Part shown: positions 56,065 through 64,000 of the stretch, piece by piece
How the letters are laid out: each line of letters starts with the position of its first letter
How positions within the stretch are numbered: position 1 is the stretch's first letter
From: Thelonectria olida
Lineage: Eukaryota > Ascomycota > Sordariomycetes > Hypocreales > Nectriaceae
Assembly (NCBI GenBank): GCA_020736575.1
Contig: JAGPYM010000027.1
Coordinates: 310,001 to 374,000 of the forward strand
Length of the DNA: 64,000 nucleotides
Reading direction: 5' to 3'
Translations under genes and position numbers: made by a program
Notes under the pieces: generated by a model
What the model saw: only the letters and a program-made list of their open reading frames with translations
Database searches by the model: none
What the model was told of the DNA's origin: nothing

Positions 56065-56488
56065 GAAGCATCTTGACGATGAAGCGGCCGATCATCTTGA
56101 CAAACAAAAGTTGGTGTAGGGCCTTGGGCCAATAGAGCTCGAGGCTCCTTGTATGATAGAAAGTTAGCTATTTCAGATAGACATGGGCGCTATTCCGCGC
56201 TCGATAGAATCTCCCTAATAGATTATCAGATTGGCCGCTATGTCCTGCTCTACCACCACAGTGATGGAAGTGCCTGACAGCTCATGTAAGAGGAAAGATC
56301 GTCTGCTGTTGTGATCAAGATTCTCTGCTAATATCCTAGTTCATGTTGGAAATATTAATCCACAGATTGTCGCCGATAATGTTATTAGGACTGTGTAATT
56401 GTGCACTCATTTCCAGATTACTTGAGAATTAAGGTAAGCGGTAAGAGCATAATACTATTGATCTGCAATCTCCAAAGTAGGTATCTGT
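56065..56488. other. Intergenic between convergent MFS and O-methyltransferase
   Basis: 424 AT-rich bases with the two 3' regions. No gene or repeat is seen. Confidence 0.5.
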
Positions 56489-57913
56489 CTATCCACTAAT
56501 ATCCCAATGGTCCTCCTTGTCCTCTTCGTGCTGGGAATCTCTATCCAGCTCAACCTCCAACATGGACATGGCACTCCCAAACGGCTCTAGGACTCGGCGC
56601 AACCGCAAACCCTCATCCGCCGCCGCCAGCAGCGCCCTCCACTGCTCGAGGTCCCTCTCGTGGCTGTTGAAAACCTGCATCATGGTCAGGTCGCGCACGC
56701 GCACGATGCGCTCCACCGAGCTGGGCACTTGCCCCGGCGCCGGCAGCACCGTGTCCATGATGATCAGTTTGGCCTTCCCTTTCGCTAGGACAGGCACCAG
56801 GTTCTTAAGGATGGTGATGGCCACATGGTCTGGCCAGTCGTGCAGGATCATGCGCAAGAGGTAGACGTCGCCGTCGGCAACGGGCTGTGGCTGGGTGAAG
56901 TCATGGCCCTGAAACGTAATCCGCGAGAGGATATCCTCGGGGAGCGTCGCCTCGGCGGCTTGGCGTCCGGCGTTGGCATTGTCGGGGAGGTCTTGGACAA
57001 CGAACTTGAGGTCAGGGAAAGACCGAGCAAGGGCAATGGCCGCGTTGCCAGTCGAGCCACCGACATCGACAACAAGCCCGGATCCGAGGTCCGCCCAGGG
57101 GTACCCGTTCACCAGATGCTTCAAGTCAACAGCTCCGCTGGTTGTCACATTGCGCATGTACCCCGCAAACTCAGCCGTGTTGGCAGGGTCCAGCGAGAGG
57201 TGGTCGAAGAAGGGCAGCTCAGTGTCAAAGGCGACGTTGTACGCTGTCTCGTTCTTGGCAACACTGGCAGGCGTGAAGCGGTGGTGCGCTGCCGTCATGG
57301 AGAGGGCCGTGGGCGCCGAGCGGGTGGAGAGATAGGATGCCCAGGAGTGCACGTCGGCGTCGCGAGCCAAGAGGGCCGACGTGGCTGAGTGGCCGACACG
57401 GTTCGGCTCAGGCTCACGGAACAGCGCCGAGGTCATGGCCATGCGCACGATGCTCTTGAGGCGTGTCTCCGGGATGGCAGCGACGCTGTTGGCCCGCTTG
57501 GACGCCGCCGCAGCAAGATCTGTGTACGAAATCGTACCTGATGCAGGGACGAGGTGGAAGATATCAAAGCGGACAAGCCAGGCCAGGCAGGTCACGTATT
57601 GGAAGCCGGGAGCGAGGTTGGGGATGAACTCGCTGGGCCCGGCGGCGAGCTGGAAGAGCTGCAGGGCAGCATCCATGAGACCCTGCCGGGCGCGCTGCAC
57701 GCTTGGAGGCGCATCCTTGGGGAGGGTGCTGCTGGGTGCGTCGGGGTTGTGCGACGGCTGGGGAAGGTCGTGGGTGGAGAGGTACTGGCTCACTGCGATG
57801 GCGTTCTTGGTGCAGCTCCAGGCGAGCTCCTCGAGGGGGAAAGCTGTTGGGGCAGATGGCTGACGTGTTGCCACATCTTCGGTGTTTTCGTGATGGCCGA
57901 GCTTTCCAGGCAT
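56489..57913 (-). CDS. SAM-dependent O-methyltransferase of the plant COMT-like type
   Basis: These enzymes move a methyl group from S-adenosylmethionine to a phenolic hydroxyl of aromatic polyketides. The intron-free product is 474 residues from the ATG at 57913; earlier codons in the frame have no ATG. An N-terminal dimerisation/winged-helix part (about 80-200) is followed by the Rossmann domain with motif I VVDVGGSTGN at 281-290, a second acidic motif FVVQDLPD at about 304-311, and ILHDWPD with the catalytic His358. The last 15 residues are very acidic. All key residues are present. It lies convergent with the exporter and downstream of the regulator on the same strand. Its promoter has an AflR-type site about 245 bp before the ATG, consistent with co-regulation. 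Confidence 0.93.
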   Translation of the reverse strand: MPGKLGHHENTEDVATRQPSAPTAFPLEELAWSCTKNAIAVSQYLSTHDLPQPSHNPDAPSSTLPKDAPPSVQRARQGLMDAALQLFQLAAGPSEFIPNLAPGFQYVTCLAWLVRFDIFHLVPASGTISYTDLAAAASKRANSVAAIPETRLKSIVRMAMTSALFREPEPNRVGHSATSALLARDADVHSWASYLSTRSAPTALSMTAAHHRFTPASVAKNETAYNVAFDTELPFFDHLSLDPANTAEFAGYMRNVTTSGAVDLKHLVNGYPWADLGSGLVVDVGGSTGNAAIALARSFPDLKFVVQDLPDNANAGRQAAEATLPEDILSRITFQGHDFTQPQPVADGDVYLLRMILHDWPDHVAITILKNLVPVLAKGKAKLIIMDTVLPAPGQVPSSVERIVRVRDLTMMQVFNSHERDLEQWRALLAAADEGLRLRRVLEPFGSAMSMLEVELDRDSQHEEDKEDHWDISG

Positions 57914-58157
57914 TGTAAGTGAGGATGACTCAAGGTCGACTAACACGTGCTAGGTCTGGGGGTCCGAGGGAATGAAGATGGAGGACCGACCTCGATCGGC
58001 AAGATGGTTGACCCATATCTATAGCCAGATATGTCTCTCAAACGAGGTTGGACGGTGCTGTCCACGGGAGATGGATGTCCCGGACGCCTTGTCAGCACTG
58101 GTCAGCCCGTCGACCGTTGGGGTTGCGTTGATGACTTGCCTTAGTGCGCCGTCCCGG

Positions 58158-58168
58158 TCGGTACCCGA
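58158..58168 (+). promoter_or_regulatory. AflR-type binding site upstream of the O-methyltransferase
   Basis: TCGGTACCCGA fits TCGSWNNSCGR at every fixed position. It lies 245 bp upstream of the ATG at 57913, a usual distance for such sites in cluster promoters. Confidence 0.55.
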
Positions 58169-58521
58169 ACGATTCGGGTCATCATGGCCAGCAGGCTAAA
58201 ATAACGCCCGAGAGCGGGAATGCAAGCCTAGAAGTCCTAGTCTGGGCTACTCGTATCTGCCGGAATCCTCCAGGACTGGATTCGTCGACGGGAGAGCCCG
58301 TTTGGTCGCAAGGAAAGCCCCAATCGGGAGGGTGGCCACCTCGAAACCATTCCATGCCAATCGCGACCACGGCGGTTAGAAGGAGGGAATCCTTCATCTT
58401 TCATCCTTCGCATCTCTTGCCCGATATTCCTTGGTTCCATGTGTTGTGCCTGATTGCTGACCATCACCGGCAATCAAGTACCGTGGTATCTAAGAGATGT
58501 AGCGACAATTATTCATTCGAT

Positions 58522-58606
58522 ATCTTGGCATGTCGATCATCCCGGGGCGACAATCATCTTGGCATTTCGATCTGTGTCTTGGCAGTCTGACCCTCTTGGC
58601 ATTGCG
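58522..58606. repeat. Short dispersed direct repeats (TCTTGGCATnTCGAT)
   Basis: Copies lie at 58522-58537, 58556-58571, about 58577 (partial) and 58592-58606. They match at 11-15 of about 16 positions. Their purpose is not known; no terminal inverted repeats or target-site duplications were seen. Confidence 0.5.
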
Positions 58607-58758
58607 ATATCTCAGGTTACACATCTCGACTGCAATGTCAAAAGCGAAATGCCACACTTACACAAAGGGCTCGACGTGAGACATTTCCATTAGACTGCAT
58701 TTTAAGCATGTTGGCATTAAGCATCTTGCATAGAAATTTATACTACAGTGCGTCTTAA

Positions 58759-60096
58759 TCAAAAGCCCAAATTCTCGTCCAGCACCGATATCCCTGACCT
58801 TGCCTTTCTCACAATGCGCCTATGCTCAGTCTGAAGCCAGCCACCAAGACTCGCAAACAAGTTTGCATCCACCATGTTGGCACTGAACTCCCCCGCAGCG
58901 GGGCATGCATCCCCCGTGTTTTGTAAATCAGATGCAGCCGTGCCAAGTGAGATGAATGAGTCTATCAAACTGCCCACTTTCCTCAGCTCGCTCAGGATGA
59001 GGCAGTTTGTCAGCGCCGTCTGGACCCTTCGATCCTCGCTCTGGAAGGATCCGACCGTGACGGGCGTTGGAAGCACTGAGACGCTGCTGCTGTCGTCACC
59101 AGTTCCCGCATCAAAAGCCTTGAGCGTGGTGCTGGTCGACAATGACGGAAGTGTGTCTTGTGTTGCCAGGCCCGCCAGCATGGGTGGGAACGACGACGAC
59201 ACTCCTGTTGTACTCACGTTGCAGGCCGCCTGCTGGTACCACAGCAGGACACGCGACACGATCGACGAGTACAACATGGCCGTGTGTGGCGATCGCGCGC
59301 ACGGGCAATTGAGTAGCATTCCCAGGCGTGCAACAACGTCGCGATTGCGTGTCAGGACAGACCCCAGATCCAATATGCGGGCCGGCATGCCATCAGAGAT
59401 GAGGGCAGAAGGGTTGGCGCAATATAGCCGACGCATAATGCCCTTGGCCTCCTGGGTGCAATAGGGTCGTCCTGCTGCTACTGATGTCGCTGTCGTTGAT
59501 GCAGTTGTTGAGGAGCCGCTTTGTCCGCTCATGCACGTGTCCCCGTCTGATGAAGCAGCCCTAAGGGCGCCTGGGCTCCCGAAGCTGTCAAACGGAAACC
59601 ACGTTTGAAAGGCGGCGTCGGAAGCGGAGAAGGGAGAGTCAATCGCCATGGAGCCTTCCAAGCCGAGCATCATGTCGATGCCATCGTGGCCGGTGCCGGT
59701 AAGGTCGACGCTTGTCGTCTCGGGCTCAACGGGCCGTGATGGGAGCGGTGAGGGAGCGGCAGGCCGTCTCCTTGGGGGTTTACCGGCTTTTCGGGACACT
59801 CCGTAGACACAACTCACGCCTTGTGCGACGCAACGCGCGCAGGCGGGTTGGCCACGATCACACTTGATCTGGAGTTATCAGGTGAGTCAGTTGCTCCCAT
59901 GAATCGCAGTATCATTGCATACCTTTGCCTGTCCACAAGCGTCGCAACTGGACCGGAGCTTGAACTGTTGCAGTGATGTTTGTGATTGGGGCGTGAGCGG
60001 CTCAGGCTGGGATGCAGACATGTCTGGATCAAAGGGCAGATTTCCCTCCCTGGCGTTGGATTCGGTTTCCGAGAGAAACAATGTTGGTTCTTCCAT
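58759..60096 (-). CDS. AflR-type Zn2Cys6 transcription factor, two exons
   Basis: Pathway-specific regulator of the cluster. Exons 60096-59923 and 59868-58759 (54-nt intron, GTATGC to CTCCAG) give 427 residues. The zinc cluster is formed across the splice: Cys51, 54, 61, 68, 71 and 78 with spacing C-x2-C-x6-C-x6-C-x2-C-x6-C, the exact pattern of AflR-like factors, where exon joining inside the cluster is typical. A Pro/Arg-rich linker, a Ser/Thr-rich middle and a C-terminal AflR-like region with CPCARSPHTAMLYSSIVSRVLLWYQQ (written here only in part: CPCARSPH and RVLLWYQQAA) follow. Such factors bind TCGN5CGR sites in their cluster promoters. It is divergent from the polyketide synthase (about 1 kb apart). 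All metal ligands are present, so it should be functional. Confidence 0.93.
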
Positions 60097-61109
60097 AACA
60101 TGTGGTCGCTAGATTTCCCGTTAAAGATTGCCCGACGGAGAGCGCTCTTACACATGCCATATCGCCGAGTTTTGGACAAGTCGAGCACATGAAGGTTATC
60201 AAGAGCATGTGGTGGCTGAGACTTTCTCGATGTGCCGGTTAACCGGCCATATGCAATATGCAAGGGACTTATGTCAGCTTCCGAAACATTTACGATGCGC
60301 TCTGCCGTCAGCCACCAGAGCCAACACCCACCAACTCAGGCACCTCAGCGCGACCAACACGACAACACACCCGTCACATACCGATACTACATCACATCGC
60401 CCTAGGCCTCTAAAAGCTGACCCCATGTCGACATTACGGGGCTAAATAGCGCGGCCTCGACTGCGCCTTAAAGACCTATCTTGGCCAGCCCAATATTCGT
60501 ATCGAGACAGAAACATCTCAGCCGCAGGATGCCGGAGGATTGTCCAATTGAATGTCGAAAGTATCTGAGGACCCCCGCGGAAGTCCGGAGGATCGACCTA
60601 GCCAAATGCGAGGCTATTTTCGATAAGCAATTGATTATGCACACGTTTGGTCCGTCGGGCCACAGTCGCACCGAGCCACCGACTTATCTATCCCCCGACG
60701 GCCTATGTAGCCAAAATCACCATATCGAGACAGTCATGGTGGAACTTTGCGCTTCGGAAGAGCTTATTCGATTCCCCGGGGCTAGTCCGAAAGGATTCAT
60801 TCAGATATTGTAAGCAACATGGCTTTCAAACCCGAGATGCTGAGGAACAGCGAAGAAAGGAGTCGGAGGCGGTTCGGGAGATGGGATACGGGCTTCAAAC
60901 CGGGGATGACGACTACGCCATAGCAGAGTCGAGTTCGGCCCCGAAGTACCTATCCTAATGGAGCGGCCATATCGCTATTGCCCAAGTGCATAGCCCTCGC
61001 AATGTGGTTATAAGACTCTCATTTAACGTCAAATCCCATGTGAGCAAGAAGTAGCGACTCAACATTGAGAAAAGAACCAAACCTTCAACCACTCTCTACA
61101 TCTTTCAAC
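60097..61109. promoter_or_regulatory. Bidirectional promoter of the regulator and the polyketide synthase
   Basis: About 1 kb. A TATAAG box at 61009-61014 lies 96 bp before the synthase ATG. A perfect 12-base palindrome CCGGTTAACCGG is at 60235-60246, 139 bp before the regulator ATG. I found no TCGN5CGR site in this spacer by eye. No coding frame here is convincing. Confidence 0.5.
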
Positions 61110-64000
61110 ATGGGACACCAGGAGACCTTGTACCTGTTCGGGGACCAGACATTTGATGTCCAGCCGCACCTGCATAAGCTGTTGGACGCCAAGAACAACA
61201 ATGCCGTCCTGAGAGACTTCCTCGACAAGGCCTATGATGCCATACGTGTGCAGATATTCCAGCTGCCAAGACACGTGCGTGAAGAGCTGCCAAGGTTCAC
61301 AAGCGTCGAGGATGTCCTTCTCTGGAAGCCATCCGACGGGAGCAGCCGTTGCGTGCCGTTGGACATGGCCATGACTTGCTTGTACCAATTGGGATCCTTC
61401 ATCATCAGGTAAAGTTCAACTAGAAAACCATGCCAGATTCTGGACATAGTCGACTAACTCAACCAAGCCAAACGGGACATGAGTATCCCAAACCGGACGA
61501 TGCCTGCGTTCTCGGCCTTTGCACAGGCGCTCTGGCTGCCGTGACTGTCAGCTGCAGCCAGAGCCTGTCGGAACTGGTTCCCAGGGCTGTGGATGCTGTT
61601 TCTGTCGCGTTCGGCGTTGGTGCATGTGTCTCCAATATGAAGATGCGTCTTGTGTCTCCGTCTGAGATGTCTCGGACGTGGTTCATAATGGTGGCCGGCC
61701 CGTCTGCTGCCGAAGCGGTGCGCAGATTCTGCGAAGAAAGTGCACTGCCCATGACGGCAAAGCCATTCATCAGCGCATACACCCCCAGTGGCTTGGCTGT
61801 TAGCGGCCCGCCAAGCTCGCTCGATGAGCTTATTTCGTCGACACATTTCAAGGGGCTGAAGCACAAGGCTAAGGCTGTATATGCTCCCTATCACGCACCG
61901 CATCTGTATTCGGGAGCAGACATCGAGGAGATACTGGCGCCACTCGAACTAGACAGCGGGTCACAGCCACTCGCCAGAATCCCCGTCATGTCAAGCAACG
62001 GGGGCTGGATCGATGGGACGAGGTTTAAGGACCTCCTCAGAGTGGCGCTGGAGCACATCCTTCTCCAGCCTATTCGCTGGAATGGCATTCTGGAGGGAAT
62101 CCGGACTCACCTCGGACGCTCACTTGAGCCCAAGACGTGCAAGGTCGAGTTGTTCGGATCTCGAGCTGACCAGCTCATCTACACGGCGTTGAAGCAGCCG
62201 ACTGGGCTTGGCCGGACATTGACACCCCAGTCTTCCATGGAGAGCCTGTCATCGGACTCGACAACACAGGCCAGGCCCAAAATTGCCATAGTCGGCATGT
62301 CTGGAAGATTCCCAGGCGGGGCGAACAATAATGAGGCGTTCTGGGACCTGCTTCGAGAAGGACTCGACGTCCACGAGGAGGTGCCGCCTTCGCACTGGTC
62401 CAAGGCGCATGTCGATGCGAAGGGAACTCGCAAGAATACCAGTGCCACGCCTTATGGCTGTTGGTTGAGCGACCCCGCTTCGTTTGACGCCCGGTTCTTC
62501 AACATCTCGCCGCGAGAGGCGCCGCAGGTTGACCCTGCGCAGAGAATTGCCCTCATGACAGCATACGAGGCGCTGGAACAGGCGGGTGTCGTGCCCGATG
62601 CCACTCCCTCGACCAGGAGGGACCGAGTGGGCGTCTTTTACGGCGTTACCAGCAATGACTGGATGGAGACAAACAGTGCGCAGAACATCGACACCTATTT
62701 CATCCCTGGGGGTAACCGGGCGTTTATCCCGGGTCGAATCAACTATTTCTTCAAGTTCAGCGGTCCTAGCTATGCTGTCGATACGGCCTGTTCGTCCAGT
62801 CTTTCTGCCATTCACATCGCCGTCAACTCTCTCTGGCAGCGTGATATCGACACCGCTATTGCGGGCGGTACCAATGTGCTGACTAACCCGGATTTTACGT
62901 CTGGGCTGGACCGCGGCCACTTCCTGTCCCGCACCGGTAACTGCAAGACGTTTGACGATTCGGCCGATGGATACTGTCGCGGCGAAGGAGTCGGAACCGT
63001 GATCCTCAAGCGGCTCGAGGATGCCGTTGCTGAAAACGACCCCATCTTGGGCGTGATTCTCGGCGCCTATACGAACCATTCGGCCGAGGCGGAGAGCATC
63101 ACACGGCCTCATACCGGTGCCCAGCGAGCCATCTTCTCCAAGATTCTCAACGCCAGTGCCGTCGATGCCGGTAGTGTGGGATACGTCGAGATGCACGGCA
63201 CGGGAACGCAGGCTGGCGACGCTACCGAGATGTCCAGCGTGCTAAACGTGTTTGCGCCAGAGGGACAGGCGCATCGTCAAGCTCCTGTCTTTCTCGGCTC
63301 AGCCAAGCCCAGCATTGGACACGGTGAAGCGGCGTCGGGTGTGTCAAGTTTGATCAAGGTGCTGTTGATGATGAAGAACAAGATGATTCCGCCGCATGTT
63401 GGCATCAAGACCAAGATCAACCACAAGTTTCCGACCAACCTGACAGAGAGGAACGTCCATATTGCCAAGGAGGCTGTTCCGTGGCACTCTGCGGGTTCGA
63501 CACCCAGGCGCGCATTTGTGAACAATTTCTCAGCTGCGGGCGGTAACTCGGCTCTTCTGCTGGAAGAAGCCCCGGCCACAACCCCTGATGATAGTCTTCA
63601 GGACGTCGTTGGTGCGAACCTCGTCGCCGTCTCTGCCAGGGTGGGTGCCTCCCTTCAAGGCAACCTCCGGTCGCTTAAGGAGTTCTTGCAAAAGAACAAG
63701 GAGACCATCTCGGTAGGCCAGCTCTCGTACACGACAACCGCCCGCCGCATTCACCACCCACACCGTGTCATGCTAGTCGGGTCCTCCGTCGACGAACTCG
63801 TTGTGCAGGTCGACACTGCTCTTCGAGACCAGACAGGCATGACGCGTCCCAAGAGCAAGACGCCCAAGATTGTATTTGCCTTCACCGGGCAGGGCGCACA
63901 GTTCCCTGGCATGGGCCGGCAAATGATGGAGACATTTGCCTTGTTCCGCACCGAACTCCGCCAGCTCGACCAAGTCGCCCGCAGTCTTGGCTTCCCGTCC
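61110..64000 (+). CDS. Non-reducing polyketide synthase, SAT-KS-AT part, runs off the right edge
   Basis: Iterative type I synthase for aromatic polyketides. Exons 61110-61408 and 61468-64000 give 944 residues in the window; the 59-nt intron has GTAAAG, a CGACTAAC branch site and CAAG. The SAT (starter-unit transacylase) domain covers about 1-360, with Cys118 in GLCTGA and His242/His245 in the HAPHL region as candidate catalytic residues. A ketosynthase covers about 371-790, with Cys541 in DTACSSS, His676 in EMHGTGTQ and His718 in SIGHGEA. The acyltransferase begins near 801 with FAFTGQGAQFPGMG. No reducing domains are expected for this class. The KS block with YFIPGGNRAFIPGRIN resembles synthases for bikaverin-, fusarubin- or aflatoxin-type products, but PT and later domains lie outside the window, so ring pattern and product cannot be assigned. 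Confidence 0.96.

Larger units (their letters stand above)
57914..58758. promoter_or_regulatory. Promoter of the O-methyltransferase and 3' region of the regulator
   Basis: 845 bases. TATAGATA on the minus strand (58016-58023) is about 103 bp before the methyltransferase ATG, and an AflR-type site is at 58158-58168. A set of short direct repeats at 58522-58606 is listed separately. No gene was found here. Confidence 0.55.

Noticed and set aside
62249..63196. 315-codon minus frame inside the polyketide synthase
   Set aside because: Antisense shadow of the KS domain, whose own frame has all catalytic motifs.
1..64000. tRNA or rRNA genes, CRISPR, insertion sequences
   Set aside because: I looked for tRNA B-box-like GGTTCGAnnCC outside coding sequence, for regularly spaced short repeats and for transposase motifs or terminal inverted repeats, and found none convincing by eye. 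A tRNAscan-SE or repeat-library run would settle it.

Overview
The window looks like nuclear DNA of a filamentous ascomycete (Pezizomycotina, most likely a Sordariomycete). The evidence is short introns (about 47-150 nt) with GTRNGT donors, CTRAY-like branch points and YAG acceptors, pyrimidine-rich 5' leaders, and a gene set typical of that group: mitochondrial ribosomal protein mL40, Rho2 GTPase, Nst1, Tma20, a cutinase and a non-reducing polyketide synthase. I cannot assign a species. Many genes are spliced, so exon joins were worked out by hand and are given in the entries.

Region 1 (1-20.3 kb) is mostly conserved housekeeping sequence: an unknown partial gene at the left edge, mL40, rho2 (five exons, one only 6 nt), a 5 kb gap without a supportable gene, nst1, a type I membrane protein, an I78-type protease inhibitor and tma20.

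Region 2 (20.3-47 kb) is gene-poor and odd. It holds small spliced candidate genes with a hydrophobic segment, a disordered Pro/Arg-rich reading frame split by a single TAG, a two-exon protein of unknown function with a nucleotidyltransferase-like motif, a degenerate array of about 160 bp units that each resemble an exon plus the end of an intron, a mucin-like membrane protein, a cutinase with a GPI-type tail, several minisatellites, and decayed genes including a clear relic of a fungal transcription factor (three stops and one frameshift).

Region 3 (48.4-64 kb) begins with a secreted glutaminase A-type enzyme (eight exons). It then runs into a secondary-metabolite cluster: cytochrome P450, MFS exporter, O-methyltransferase, an AflR-type Zn2Cys6 regulator, and a non-reducing polyketide synthase (SAT-KS-AT seen before the window ends). 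P450/MFS and regulator/synthase are divergently transcribed pairs. Sites fitting the AflR consensus TCGSWNNSCGR lie between P450 and MFS and upstream of the O-methyltransferase, and TATA-like boxes lie about 90-110 bp before four of the cluster start codons. The simplest reading is that the synthase builds an aromatic polyketide, the methyltransferase and P450 tailor it, the MFS protein exports it, and the regulator switches the set on. The product cannot be named from this window.
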